Positions 8,195 through 17,268 are shown, numbered from the stretch's first letter. The stretch: 64,000 nt of DNA from a virus (IMGVR_UViG_3300018018_000002:1-64000), one strand, 5' to 3'. Made by a program: numbers and translations. The notes: generated from the sequence alone by a model not told the origin.

Positions 8195-9186
8195 AGAGGA
8201 TACTCGTTACTGGTGGAGCTGGCATGGTTGGCAGCAATGTGGTCCGACACTTGCTTGCCCTTGAGGAGATGGAGCGGGTCACCGTCTTCGACAACTTTAG
8301 CTCTGGGAGGTGGGAACATCTTCAGCCATTTATTAATCATCCGCTTCTCAACGTCATCGAAGGGGATTTGGCTGACCCACACTGGTTTCATCAGGTCCCA
8401 GTCCCAGAGGAGGGCATGTTTGATACCGTTGTTCATCTCGTGGCCAATCCCGATATTTCAAAAGCGGTGACAGATCCTGGGATCGACTTTCGCCAAGGAA
8501 CCGTGCTTTGCCAGCACGTCCTCGAGTTGATGCGCATCTGCGAGATCGGAAACCTGCTCTACCTCTCGGGCAGCGGGGTCTATGGGGAGGCCCCGACTGG
8601 TCTCCTCCCTTTCTCGGAGGATCATGGTCCGTGCATTCCGATCTCCACGTATGCAGCCAGCAAGCTCGCTTGCGAGGCAATGATTGCAGCCCATTGCCAC
8701 ATGTTCGGCCTTCGGGCAAGGGTGCTGCGTCCGGCTAACATTGTTGGACCCAACCAAACCCACGGGGTCAGCTGTGACTTTATCAATCAGCTACTCCGTC
8801 ATCCATCCTTCCTCCGGATCCTCGGCGACGGGCAGCAATCAAAGAGCTACATTTACGTGGACGATGTCATTGATGCGCTGTTCCGAATTGAGAAGATTCA
8901 ATTCCCTTCCTATCGGGTGTGGAACATTGCGTCCTGTGATGCCATTACCGTCTATCAAATTGCTCGCATCGCTTGTGAGGAGGTGGGACTCAACCCAGAA
9001 GAAGTGAGGTTTGAGTACTCGGGAGGAACTCGAGGATGGCAGGGTGATGTACCCATCGTTCGGCTCGACTGCCAGCGGTTAGCCTCCTTGGGCTGGTGTG
9101 CCCATCGAGGCTCGAGCGCAGCGGTGCGGGAAGGAATGCGCGATCTTTATGGAAAAATTACCAACCAGACAAGACCTCGTTCGTAA
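8191..9186 (+). CDS. NAD-dependent epimerase/dehydratase (extended SDR)
   Basis: 331 residues. The N-terminus has the Rossmann dinucleotide motif TGGAGMVGSNVVRHL (residues 7-21). The catalytic tyrosine/lysine pair appears as YAASK (~residue 155) after a serine-containing LSGSGVYGEA. These features place it in the extended SDR family of nucleotide-sugar epimerases and dehydratases (UDP-glucose 4-epimerase type). It probably makes a nucleotide sugar used by neighbouring glycosyltransferases. Coupled by ATGA to the gene before, and overlapped by the methyltransferase gene. Confidence 0.85.
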   Translation: MKRILVTGGAGMVGSNVVRHLLALEEMERVTVFDNFSSGRWEHLQPFINHPLLNVIEGDLADPHWFHQVPVPEEGMFDTVVHLVANPDISKAVTDPGIDFRQGTVLCQHVLELMRICEIGNLLYLSGSGVYGEAPTGLLPFSEDHGPCIPISTYAASKLACEAMIAAHCHMFGLRARVLRPANIVGPNQTHGVSCDFINQLLRHPSFLRILGDGQQSKSYIYVDDVIDALFRIEKIQFPSYRVWNIASCDAITVYQIARIACEEVGLNPEEVRFEYSGGTRGWQGDVPIVRLDCQRLASLGWCAHRGSSAAVREGMRDLYGKITNQTRPRS

Positions 9187-9709
9187 GGTCATTCTCCCCG
9201 GCTCCATTGGGGCCGAGATCGGAGTCTTCCGAGGAGACTTCGCTGTGATCATGGCGCAGTGTCCCTTGGCCGCGCTGCATCTGATCGATCCTTGGATCAA
9301 ATACAAGGAATATGAGCGGGATGCGTGCATGAACAACAGCAACCACGAGGAGAACCTTCGGGAGACCCAGCGCAAGTTGGCTCAAGACATTGCCCGTGGT
9401 CGAGTAATCATCCATCGGGGCTTCTCGGCTGATATCGCTGTCCAGACCATGTTCATGCTCGATTGGTTTTACCTCGATGCGTTCCACATCTACCCCGAGG
9501 TCATCCAAGACCTGAGGTTGTGGTCGAAGCGACTGAAACCGGGGGGTTTCATTATGGGGCATGATTACATCGAAACCACCCAATGGGCCAGGACCCTAGA
9601 GTTTGGGGTGGTCAAAGCGGTCAATCAATTCTGTGCTGAGGAAGGTTGGGAGATCCAATACCTGACCTCTGAGCTTGACTGGCCCTCCTACTGCTTAAGG
9701 AAGAAATGA
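9149..9709 (+). CDS. Class I SAM-dependent methyltransferase
   Basis: 186 residues from ATG 9149 (an ATG at 9098 is possible but lies deep in the epimerase gene). The motif I region is GAEIGVFRGDFAVIMAQ (~residues 20-36), followed by LHLIDPW (motif II) and LDWFYLDAFH (~105, post-I acidic pair), then the LKPGGFIMGHDY element typical of the Methyltransf_24/TylF-like group. Likely methylates a sugar or small substrate in the cassette. It is the third of four coupled cassette genes. Confidence 0.75.
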   Translation: MEKLPTRQDLVRKVILPGSIGAEIGVFRGDFAVIMAQCPLAALHLIDPWIKYKEYERDACMNNSNHEENLRETQRKLAQDIARGRVIIHRGFSADIAVQTMFMLDWFYLDAFHIYPEVIQDLRLWSKRLKPGGFIMGHDYIETTQWARTLEFGVVKAVNQFCAEEGWEIQYLTSELDWPSYCLRKK

Positions 9710-10800
9710 TCCCGAAGATCCTCCATCAGGTATGGTTGGGACCTAACCCCCCAAACCAAGGGCTCCAGAAGATGATGGAGTCGGTCCGGGAAAAGAATCC
9801 CGACTGGCGTTACCTTCTCTGGACTGAGACCACCATGGAGAACCTCGGGTTGAACTGGGCACTGGTCCGGAGTCGATGCCAAGGGATAGCTGCGTCGGCC
9901 GACTTTGTGCGACTTTGGGCCATTCAGACCTTTGGTGGCATCTATCTCGACGTGGATGTTGAGTGCCTGCACAGTTTGGATGGGTTGGTCCAGTACTCGG
10001 CCTTTGCTGCGCCGCAGGCAGACGGGCTGCTCTGCAATGCCTTCTTTGGAGCAGAGGCTGGGCATCCTTGGGTGAAGTGGCAGTTTGAACATCTACCCAT
10101 TCCCCTAGTCCCTCCACAGGCCGTCTTCCTGATGACCAAAGCCCCAAGGGAAAGGCTGACGGTCATTGCCTCTCACCTCTGCTATCCTTATTCATGGGAT
10201 ACTCCTCCCGCGCAATGTCTCCCCCACCCTCAGTCGATCGTGGTCCATCGATGGGAGAAGAGCTGGGGATCAACCTATCGCAAAGCCTTACCTATGAAAC
10301 GTCAATTCCACTTCGGTTGCTCAATCAACGTCTTGCCTCCTCCCTGGGAGAACTTTGATCTTGATCCCCACTTACGGGTCAACCATCCTGAGATTAAGGT
10401 GCTGGATGTTACTCATCCTTTGCCCTTTTCTGATGCCTGCGCCGAGCGAGTCTTCTTCGAGCATCTCCTCGAGCACTTGACCGCCCCGGATGGATACCGA
10501 CTGCTTAAGGAGTGTCACCGAGTGCTGGCACCGGGAGGAGTCCTGCGGATCTGCGTGCCGGAACTGGAACGGTTACCTCGAGCTTGGCGCGAGGACATCA
10601 TCACCAAGTATGGACATTTGATGGTGTACCACTATGAGATCCTCTCTCAAATGCTGGTCACCGCCGGGTTTGAACGAATCCATCAGGAAGGTCGGGCGGA
10701 ATGTGATGGTCATTGGAAGGTGATCGGGCGGGAACGAGATGATCAGGAAACTCTGCGCGTGGAGGCCTATAAACCATATGAACTACCAACTCTTCTCTGA
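9706..10800 (+). CDS. GT32-like glycosyltransferase fused to a methyltransferase-like domain
   Basis: 364 residues. The N-terminal half matches GT32 (OCH1-like, GT-A fold): IPKILHQVWLGPNPP at the start, ASADFVRLWAIQTFGGIYLDVDVE (~65-85) with the catalytic DxD (DVD). The C-terminal half (from ~residue 220) has a class I methyltransferase tail: VLDVTHPLPFSDA, FFEHLLEHL and RVLAPGGVLRICVPE. The canonical glycine-rich motif I is not evident, so the second domain may be degenerate. The fusion suggests sequential sugar transfer and methylation. Confidence 0.75.
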   Translation: MIPKILHQVWLGPNPPNQGLQKMMESVREKNPDWRYLLWTETTMENLGLNWALVRSRCQGIAASADFVRLWAIQTFGGIYLDVDVECLHSLDGLVQYSAFAAPQADGLLCNAFFGAEAGHPWVKWQFEHLPIPLVPPQAVFLMTKAPRERLTVIASHLCYPYSWDTPPAQCLPHPQSIVVHRWEKSWGSTYRKALPMKRQFHFGCSINVLPPPWENFDLDPHLRVNHPEIKVLDVTHPLPFSDACAERVFFEHLLEHLTAPDGYRLLKECHRVLAPGGVLRICVPELERLPRAWREDIITKYGHLMVYHYEILSQMLVTAGFERIHQEGRAECDGHWKVIGRERDDQETLRVEAYKPYELPTLL

Positions 10801-10803
10801 CCA

Positions 10804-10986
10804 ATGATTCTCCCCAATCACGAGCAATGTCGGGCGGTCATGCAGGAGATGGATGACTTTAAGGAGCTCAATGATTTTGAACGGGAGTTTGTCACCAGCA
10901 ACCTGCAGCGCGAGGAGTTCACGCTTCGTCAGCGGGAGAGCATTGCTGAGTTTGCTGATAAATATGAACTGGAGAGTTTTCCATGA
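10804..10986 (+). CDS. Small acidic hypothetical protein
   Basis: 60 residues, rich in glutamate and aspartate and predicted helical. It sits 3 bases after the GT32 gene and couples to the next start by ATGA. Residues 15-40 (FKELNDFEREFV, then helix) look like a small interaction domain. Function is unknown. Confidence 0.6.
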   Translation: MILPNHEQCRAVMQEMDDFKELNDFEREFVTSNLQREEFTLRQRESIAEFADKYELESFP

Positions 10987-11468
10987 GCCGTAACCTGACA
11001 GAATCCGAAGCTCGTGTCGCTGTGGCGATGGTCTTGCGAAAATACAAAGCAGAAGATTTGCTGCGCCGTTTTCCCGGAGCGGATTGGGAGGACGTGAAGA
11101 AGGCTCTGCAGGCTGCCGCCCCGACCCTGGCCCTGCCGGTTGACCCTGATCCTTTGGCCCCCGCGTCTGGCAAGACTGGGATGGACGCGCTGAGCGCCCT
11201 GACGCAGCAAGCTCTGCACCAAGCCGTCGAGTTGGAATGCAGCTTGCAGGGCCTCCTCGGCGTACTCGACCGACTGCCCGACGAAGCTCACCTGCTCGAA
11301 CAAGCTGACAACTTGGCGCATGAGTGGAAGGAAGGGAATATGGTCACTCCGCTTCACCAAGTGCTTGTTCATCTCCTTTGCCGCCGTTACATCCTTGTTC
11401 CTCGTCCTTTCCTCCTACCGGTTGATGACATCAGCCGAAATTCACATGACAAACCCTCTCCCACCTGA
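10983..11468 (+). CDS. Hypothetical protein
   Basis: 161 residues from ATG 10983. The first ~110 residues are mainly helical with alternating charge. A hydrophobic stretch at ~132-147 may be membrane-associated, but the last 20 residues overlap the next gene. No family is recognised. It lies between the sugar cassette and the capsid protease/scaffold gene. Confidence 0.55.
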   Translation: MSRNLTESEARVAVAMVLRKYKAEDLLRRFPGADWEDVKKALQAAAPTLALPVDPDPLAPASGKTGMDALSALTQQALHQAVELECSLQGLLGVLDRLPDEAHLLEQADNLAHEWKEGNMVTPLHQVLVHLLCRRYILVPRPFLLPVDDISRNSHDKPSPT

Positions 11469-11625
11469 CCTCGAACTTGTCGTTCAAGAATTGCTTCTGT
11501 TGCGTGACCCAAAGTGGTTTGGCAAGGTCGCGCTCTATATTGAGAATGGGAGGATCTTTCGACTCACCAAGGAAGAAAGCGTTGTCATTAAGGATCGGCT
11601 GCGGGAGAAAAAGCCTTCGGGTTAA
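11446..11625 (+). CDS. Small hypothetical protein
   Basis: 59 residues from ATG 11446, overlapping the previous gene by 23 bases. Charged and probably helical with a short beta segment (VALYIENGRIFRL). No family is recognised. It ends the run of genes before a 124-base intergenic leader. Confidence 0.5.
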   Translation: MTNPLPPDLELVVQELLLLRDPKWFGKVALYIENGRIFRLTKEESVVIKDRLREKKPSG

Positions 11626-11648
11626 GTCAGTTCCTCCTATTTAGATAG

Positions 11649-11675
11649 TTGACATCCCGGCTAATTCATTCTAAC
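11649..11675 (+). promoter_or_regulatory. Possible promoter before the capsid operon
   Basis: TTGACA at 11649 is a perfect -35 hexamer; the candidate -10 at the standard distance (TAACGG, 11671) is poor. It lies in the 124-base gap before the protease/scaffold gene, a natural place for a late promoter. The downstream CTAACG resembles the CTAACA element found before early operons. Confidence 0.3.
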
Positions 11676-11749
11676 GGGCAGAGCTGACTCAGCAGAGTGA
11701 CCCAACGAAGGGGCTCATTGTTCATCCCTCGATTGGTTTTTCACTCTCT

Positions 11750-14284
11750 ATGTCAAAGTCCCGGAAACGGCAAGGGCAAGGTCGTTCAAAACTTGTCCTG
11801 AACGTAGGTGCCACTGAAGGGCTTGTTCGCAACCTGCGGACTGAGATCGTTTTCAATCTCACCCCTTCCAAGAAGCTGGTCCGCAATGAGCGCCTGCAAG
11901 GGCGCGACTACCTCGCGGTGCCCATGGTGATGATCACGGAGGGCGTTCACAAGGGCTCGAATGGTGCGCTGTTCTACCCCGGCGACGAACTCAGCAAGAC
12001 GCCCTGCGTCTGGAACATGAAGCCAGTGGTGGTCAACCACCCGGAGGAAAATGGGGAAGGGCGCAGCGCCTGTGATCCGGACGTGGCCGAGAATTATCAA
12101 GTCGGGATGATCATGAACACCCGCTTTGATGACAAAGGCCGGTTGGTCGCAGAGGCGTGGGTCGAGCCGGCCCTAGCCGATGCTGTCGAGCCGCGGGTGA
12201 TGAAAGCGATCGAGAACGAGCAGATGATGGAGCTGTCCACTGGCGTCTTCGTCGACAAGGAATTTAACCCAGGTGAATTTGATGGGGAGGCGTATGATGC
12301 CATTGCTCGCAACTACCGCCCGGACCATTTGGCCATCCTGCCCGACAAACGCGGGGCCTGCAGCATTGATGACGGGGCGGGCTTCATGCGCAATCAGGCC
12401 GCGGAGATCGATGAGGACACCCTCGTGCGCGTGCTCACGTATAATGCCGGCAAGCCTTCGGAGGAGGACGAGGAGCAGGCCGACCTGGATCAGCAAGGCG
12501 ACTCCAAGCACAAGACTCCGAAGCCGATGGAAGCAGCGCACGCCGCCAGTCGGGACGCCAATCGCAAGGGCGCGTGGGCAGTGATCAGCGGGACGAAGAA
12601 GGCTCATGATGGAGCGGCTGAGTTGCATAGCAAAGCGGCGCGGCTCTACGCGAAGGCCGGGCACAAAGCGTTTTCGGACTGGCACACGACCAAGGCCAAC
12701 GATCACAAGAATTGGGGTGATGAAGCCGAGGCCGCCTCAACGGACAATCCAAAGCCAGCGAAGAATCGGGGCAAGCGACGCTTGGCTGATGAGCATGAGG
12801 AAGGGGCCACGGAGAATATTTCCCACAGTGACGCCCTCGGGGGGACCGATGCCGGCGCGAATGATGATGAGGGCGAGTGGAGCGGGACAGAAGAGAGTGA
12901 TGCTGCCACGGCTGCCGCAACGGAGCGCAGCAACCAAGCGATGTCCGCCGGAGTGGCTCGGGCCCATCGAAGTGCTGCTATTGCCCACCGCTATGCTGCA
13001 TCGGCCCATCGGCGTGCGAACAATGGCCAGGACAGTATCATGTCGGCTTATCACACCAGCGCGGCCAAGCTGCACGATGGGATGGCCGCGAATTGTGACA
13101 AGGTCACGGCTAACAAGGTTCTGACGGCGAAGTCCCGCAATCGTTTGCCTGATTCAGCTTTCGCGCTGCCGGGTCGGCGCTATCCAATTCACGATCGCAG
13201 GCACGCCGCCGCCGCCAAATCTCGTGTTTCTCAACATGGTTCACCGAAGGAGAAGGCGATCGTGCGGGCTAAGGTGGCGCGGCGATATCCGACCATGGGC
13301 AAGAATGAGGAGGAGGAAGCGCTCAATGAGATTTCCTTCGATGACATCCGCCAGCAGATTTCCAAGAAGCTGCGTGATGGGAAGTCGGATGGCTCCAGTC
13401 CCGGCAGCATTTGCACCTGCTGGGTGACAGACGTTTTTGATGATTCTTTTGTCTACGACGATGGTAGCGGCAAGCTGTTCAAGCAGGCTTATTCCGTCGA
13501 CGGAGATGACCAAGTTAGTCTTGAGGGCGAGCCAGAGGCGGTGGTTCGCAAGACCTCTTACGAACCCGCCACCAACGAAGCCCGTGAGGGCACCAATACC
13601 ATGGACAAAAAGCAACTCATTGAAAGCCTGATCAAAAATCATGGCTGGACCGAGAAAGACCGGAAGTACCTCACCGGACTTCCTGAGGAGCGGCTCGAGG
13701 AGCTCCACAAGCAAGGTGATGCCCTGGCGCAGAACACGCGCGAGGCCATCGACCACGCAACGGTTGCCGACGCTGACGAAGACTCGGACGCCGAAGACAA
13801 CCAGGACGATGACCGCGGCGCCGGAGACAGCGGAGGCACGGCCGAGGACTCCGAGAAGAAGGGCAAGGGCGGCAAGGCCACGTTGAAAGACGACGACCCC
13901 GCCACCAACGCCAACAAGGGCAAGGGGAAGAAACCCCTCAGCCTCAACGCTTTCCTCCGGACCGTTCCACCGGAAGTGAGCGAGATGGTCACCAACGGGG
14001 TCGAGGCTGTCCAAGCTGAGATCTCCCGCCTGGTCGAGTACATCACCCAGAACGAGGCCAACGAGTACACCGAAGAGGAACTCATGGCCATGCCCCTCAA
14101 GCAGCTTCGGAAACTCGCCAAGCTGGCCGGGGGTGGGATTGTCGAGAATGACACGCCCGGTGGGCGTGCTCCTCTCTTCAACGGTCAGGGCGAAGTCCGG
14201 CCGGTCCAGAACCAGGAGGGGGAGGACGCCGAGGTCCTCGAGGCTCCTGTGATGAACTTTGAAGAGGAGGCAAAGGCCTCCTAA
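11750..14284 (+). CDS. DUF2213 prohead protease/scaffold-like protein
   Basis: 844 residues, unusually long for the family. Residues ~25-215 carry the DUF2213 pattern (LQGRDYLAVPMVMITEGVH, KPVVVNHP, LSTGVFVD, YRPDHLAILPDKRGACS), which I associate with phage prohead protease-like proteins. Residues ~259-330 and ~386-452 are two alanine/histidine-rich helical blocks (AAELHSKAARLYAKAGHKAF; AIAHRYAASAHRRA). The C-terminal ~220 residues are acidic and low complexity with coiled-coil potential, like an internal scaffold. Upstream of decoration and capsid genes, as expected for a protease-scaffold. The catalytic residues were not identified. Confidence 0.7.
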   Translation: MSKSRKRQGQGRSKLVLNVGATEGLVRNLRTEIVFNLTPSKKLVRNERLQGRDYLAVPMVMITEGVHKGSNGALFYPGDELSKTPCVWNMKPVVVNHPEENGEGRSACDPDVAENYQVGMIMNTRFDDKGRLVAEAWVEPALADAVEPRVMKAIENEQMMELSTGVFVDKEFNPGEFDGEAYDAIARNYRPDHLAILPDKRGACSIDDGAGFMRNQAAEIDEDTLVRVLTYNAGKPSEEDEEQADLDQQGDSKHKTPKPMEAAHAASRDANRKGAWAVISGTKKAHDGAAELHSKAARLYAKAGHKAFSDWHTTKANDHKNWGDEAEAASTDNPKPAKNRGKRRLADEHEEGATENISHSDALGGTDAGANDDEGEWSGTEESDAATAAATERSNQAMSAGVARAHRSAAIAHRYAASAHRRANNGQDSIMSAYHTSAAKLHDGMAANCDKVTANKVLTAKSRNRLPDSAFALPGRRYPIHDRRHAAAAKSRVSQHGSPKEKAIVRAKVARRYPTMGKNEEEEALNEISFDDIRQQISKKLRDGKSDGSSPGSICTCWVTDVFDDSFVYDDGSGKLFKQAYSVDGDDQVSLEGEPEAVVRKTSYEPATNEAREGTNTMDKKQLIESLIKNHGWTEKDRKYLTGLPEERLEELHKQGDALAQNTREAIDHATVADADEDSDAEDNQDDDRGAGDSGGTAEDSEKKGKGGKATLKDDDPATNANKGKGKKPLSLNAFLRTVPPEVSEMVTNGVEAVQAEISRLVEYITQNEANEYTEEELMAMPLKQLRKLAKLAGGGIVENDTPGGRAPLFNGQGEVRPVQNQEGEDAEVLEAPVMNFEEEAKAS

Positions 14285-14339
14285 GGGCCCGCGCTGACAT
14301 CAAACCCAGAAACCCACAACTCAGAAACCAAGATCGACC

Positions 14340-14849
14340 ATGACTCTTGTAATTCCAACTCCGCAAAAGCCCCGTCGTGTTGAACTGGCGACGTTTGTTG
14401 AGCGCGAGGAAGCAAAGGCCTACGATGCGAACATCTATCCAGGGATGTTGATCGAGCTTACTTCCCTTGGCCTCTTCCGACGCCATTCCACCGAAGGGGG
14501 CTTTGCTGTCAAACGCTTCGCCCTTGAGGAAGCGCTCGTGTCACGCAACGATCCGGCTCAGGCCGGCGGCGTGGCTAACATCGACACCGCATACGCTTCG
14601 GGTGCCCTGGTGGGCGCTCGCTGCTTTGTGACTGGCGATCGCGTCAACGCCCTGCTGAAAGCCGGGGCGAACTATCCAATCGGCTCCCAGCTGATCAGTG
14701 ATGGCGCCGGACGACTCATTCTCGCCAGCGCCGCTGCCAGCACAGGCCAGGTCAAGCAGATCATCGCTGAGGTCGATGAGATCGGCGGCGCTGTTGACCT
14801 TTCGGGCACTGGGGCCGTCGACACGCACCACAGCGTGCGGGTCTTCTAA
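14340..14849 (+). CDS. Head decoration / capsid cement-like protein
   Basis: 169 residues. Small beta-rich sequence with the ANIYPGMLIELTS opening pattern common to phage head fibre/decoration proteins encoded just upstream of the major capsid gene. No cysteine-rich or membrane region. The leader is CA-rich (CCCAGAAACCCACAACTC) with no clear Shine-Dalgarno. Probably caps the capsid lattice; assignment rests mainly on position and the short motif. Confidence 0.6.
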   Translation: MTLVIPTPQKPRRVELATFVEREEAKAYDANIYPGMLIELTSLGLFRRHSTEGGFAVKRFALEEALVSRNDPAQAGGVANIDTAYASGALVGARCFVTGDRVNALLKAGANYPIGSQLISDGAGRLILASAAASTGQVKQIIAEVDEIGGAVDLSGTGAVDTHHSVRVF

Positions 14850-14895
14850 CGCCTAACGATCGAAACCCACAACTTACTGAACAAGGAATATCACA

Positions 14896-16017
14896 ATGAA
14901 CAAAGTTGCATTGGATTTCATTCTGAACGGCGTCGCCCAAGGCTCCGTTGCATCCCGCCTAATGGCGGCCAACGGTGACGTTGGCATCTTCCGCCCCTAC
15001 TGGGACAGCAAGGGTCGGACCTGCGTCACCCTGAACAAGTACAACCCGCGCACCGGGAAGATTGAACCGCAGAAGATGGTCATCAATGCGGCGGCCACCA
15101 TGCGCTACGACGAGTGGCGCCAGCTGGATACGGCCGTTCTGAAAGCGGCACGTGGTCGTTTGCGGTTCGTCGCTGACCTGCGGGCTGGTGGCTTGCAGTT
15201 CACTATTCCGAACGGCCTCGCCAAGACCGTGCTGAGTTCTGAGAAGAGCACTGACCCCGGTTCGGCGAGCGTGAGCATGGATGGTCTGCGCAAGGGGCAG
15301 AACGACCGCCAGGAGTACGCCATGGAGAATTTGCCCCTTCCCCTGATCCACTCTGACTTCAGCTTCAGTGCTCGCCAGATCATGGTCAGCCGGGAGAGCG
15401 CAACTCCACTCGACACCGCGGCGGCGGAAGCGGCCGCCCGACGTGTTGCTGAAGTCGCCGAGCAGATGTGCCTGGGCAACTGGGCTGGTGGCGACTTTGC
15501 CTTCGGGGGTGGTACGATCTACGGGGCGACTACGTTCCCGCAGCGCATTACCAAGCTGCTCACCCTTCCAACCCTGTCGGCCTGGGTGCCGAAGACCACG
15601 CTGAATGAAGTGCTGGCGATGAAGCAAGCGTCGATCAGCCAACTTCACTTCGGGCCGTGGATCCTGTACGCGGCCACGAATTGGGACCAGTACCTCGACA
15701 ACGACTACATCCTGACTGGCGGTAACGTTGCGACGCAGACCCTCCGGGAGCGTCTCAAGGCGATCGACGGTATCCAGGACGTTCGGGCGCTCGACTTCCT
15801 GACTGGTTACCAGATGCTGCTGGTCCAGCAATCCTCGGACGTGATCCGGGAGATCGTCGGGCTGGACTTCACGACGGTCCAGTGGCCGGAAGAGGGCGGG
15901 CTGAAGATGAATTACAAGGTGATGGCCATTCTGGTGCCCCAGCTGCGTGCTGACATCAACGGCAACACCGGTATCGTCCACGGCTCTCCCGTCGCGCAAG
16001 ACCTGCTGAACACCTGA
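14896..16017 (+). CDS. Major capsid protein
   Basis: 373 residues with ACAAGGAATATC before ATG 14896. Near the N-terminus, SVASRLMAANGDVGIFRPYW resembles the opening of major capsid proteins in phages with DUF1073 portals and DUF2213 proteases. Even composition, no low complexity, and a long alpha/beta body are consistent with an HK97-fold shell protein. A strong terminator follows directly, as often after the most expressed late gene. A 361-codon antisense ORF across this gene is a shadow. Confidence 0.8.
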   Translation: MNKVALDFILNGVAQGSVASRLMAANGDVGIFRPYWDSKGRTCVTLNKYNPRTGKIEPQKMVINAAATMRYDEWRQLDTAVLKAARGRLRFVADLRAGGLQFTIPNGLAKTVLSSEKSTDPGSASVSMDGLRKGQNDRQEYAMENLPLPLIHSDFSFSARQIMVSRESATPLDTAAAEAAARRVAEVAEQMCLGNWAGGDFAFGGGTIYGATTFPQRITKLLTLPTLSAWVPKTTLNEVLAMKQASISQLHFGPWILYAATNWDQYLDNDYILTGGNVATQTLRERLKAIDGIQDVRALDFLTGYQMLLVQQSSDVIREIVGLDFTTVQWPEEGGLKMNYKVMAILVPQLRADINGNTGIVHGSPVAQDLLNT

Positions 16018-16049
16018 CCGGGACACTCTTGCAGTCCTGGACATGAGGA

Positions 16050-16097
16050 AAAGGATGCCCCAGACGGTGCTAGGTGCTGTCTGGGCTCCTTTCTTTT
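16050..16097 (+). terminator. Rho-independent terminator after the capsid gene
   Basis: AAAGGATGCCCCAGAC (left arm) pairs with GTCTGGGCTCCTTT (right arm) around a short loop, followed by TTTCTTTT. The stem has one bulge. It should limit transcription downstream of the capsid gene. Confidence 0.85.
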
Positions 16098-16105
16098 GAG
16101 CTAGT

Positions 16106-16116
16106 CACAACCACAC
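16106..16116 (+). promoter_or_regulatory. CACAACCACAC leader element, copy 1
   Basis: Exact copy of an 11-base element that occurs 5' of four genes here. It sits 22 bases before ATG 16139, in a C/A-only leader with no Shine-Dalgarno. It could be an unstructured ribosome standby site or a regulator target. Confidence 0.5.
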
Positions 16117-16138
16117 ACACATCCAAAAACCACACGCT

Positions 16139-16600
16139 ATGAAAACTGCCTATCGCGTCATCGCCGGGGTCCACCACCACACTGAGCCCGGCTCGAAGAA
16201 AGAGATCGTCTACGGCAAGGGACAACCTGATGGAGACATCGTTGTCACCGAGCTCAATCTAATGGCGGCCTTCCCCAACAAGTTCGTGAAGGTCGATACG
16301 CCCGCTAGCCCACCTAGCGCCCCTGCTGCCCCCGCCCCGGCACCAACACCCCAATCCACCCCTCAAACCAGCGTATCGAGGGCGGAATCGGCTGAAACAG
16401 GCGGTTCTGAGGCCCCGGGAGACGCAAAACCGGGGGTTGATGTGACTGCCCAGTTCCCGAAAGCCCGTCGAGCCGGGTTCTTGGTCTTCAAGCGGACTGA
16501 CGGGTACTTCGTCGCGGATCGGGACAACCCGACCCGGTTTGCCAACAAGAAACCCCTGGTCAAGGGCGACGTCGACGCCTATGTCGCCGAACTCGCGTGA
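16139..16600 (+). CDS. Hypothetical structural-region protein
   Basis: 153 residues: an N-terminal domain (1-55), a proline/alanine linker (~57-85), and a C-terminal basic domain (~105-150, FLVFKRTDGYFVADRDNP). The linked two-domain layout suggests a tether or adaptor. Located directly after the capsid gene and its terminator. No family is recognised. The stop overlaps GTG 16597 of the next gene. Confidence 0.6.
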   Translation: MKTAYRVIAGVHHHTEPGSKKEIVYGKGQPDGDIVVTELNLMAAFPNKFVKVDTPASPPSAPAAPAPAPTPQSTPQTSVSRAESAETGGSEAPGDAKPGVDVTAQFPKARRAGFLVFKRTDGYFVADRDNPTRFANKKPLVKGDVDAYVAELA

Positions 16601-17268
16601 AATGGACACCGGAACGCGAATGGCCCGACGCCGATGTCTATTTGATCGGAGGGGGCCCTAGTCTGCGCGAGTTTGATTGGCGCAGACTAGAGGGGCGTCG
16701 GACGATCGGGTGCAACTCGGCCTTTATCCACGGCCCGAATGTCTGCCACCTTTGCCTGTTTAGCGACCAGCCCTGGTTCGCCAGGTACGAGGAAGAGCTG
16801 TTTGCTTACTTCAAGCAGGGCGGCTGCGTGGCCACGCAATGCGAGTATGTCCCGCCAAACCTATCATGGGTGCTGTGCTTGCCCCGCACCATGAAGGGGC
16901 TGACGACGGATGGCAGCCTCTATTACGGTTATGGTGGGAGCACCGGGGCCAGCGCCATTCATCTGGCCTTGCTGCTTGGGGCCCGCCGAGTCTTTCTCCT
17001 GGGCTATGATGGCAAGCTGTCCAAGGAGGGAGACAGCAACTGGCACCAGCGGTTAGTGGAAAAGCCCAACCCAACCGTGTACCTCAAATTCAATGAGGCT
17101 TGGTATCAGATCGCCCGGACCCACCGCCAGATCTTCCCGGGCACGGAAATCTACAACACCAATCGAGACTCGGCGATCACTCAGTTTCCATTTATGGACC
17201 TGGATGAAGCCCTGAGGAATTCTCCATGCTACCAGGAAGATGCAGTCCCACAGATGTCGCCGGCGTGA
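16597..17268 (+). CDS. DUF115-like (MptE/Maf-type) glycosyltransferase-related protein
   Basis: 223 residues starting at GTG 16597 (coupled). The nucleotide-site-like VYLIGGGPSLREF (residues 14-26), RTIGCNSAF (~35) and a later LALLLGARRVFLLGYD (~128) match the DUF115 pattern of Maf-type flagellin glycosyltransferases and MptE-like enzymes. Such genes occur in phages next to connector genes. It may add sugar to a virion protein, complementing the cassette at 6485-10800. Substrate unknown. Confidence 0.6.
   Translation: MKWTPEREWPDADVYLIGGGPSLREFDWRRLEGRRTIGCNSAFIHGPNVCHLCLFSDQPWFARYEEELFAYFKQGGCVATQCEYVPPNLSWVLCLPRTMKGLTTDGSLYYGYGGSTGASAIHLALLLGARRVFLLGYDGKLSKEGDSNWHQRLVEKPNPTVYLKFNEAWYQIARTHRQIFPGTEIYNTNRDSAITQFPFMDLDEALRNSPCYQEDAVPQMSPA

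Noticed and set aside
14959-16044. 361-codon minus-strand ORF across the major capsid gene
   Set aside because: Antisense to the capsid gene, no recognisable motif, arginine-rich composition.
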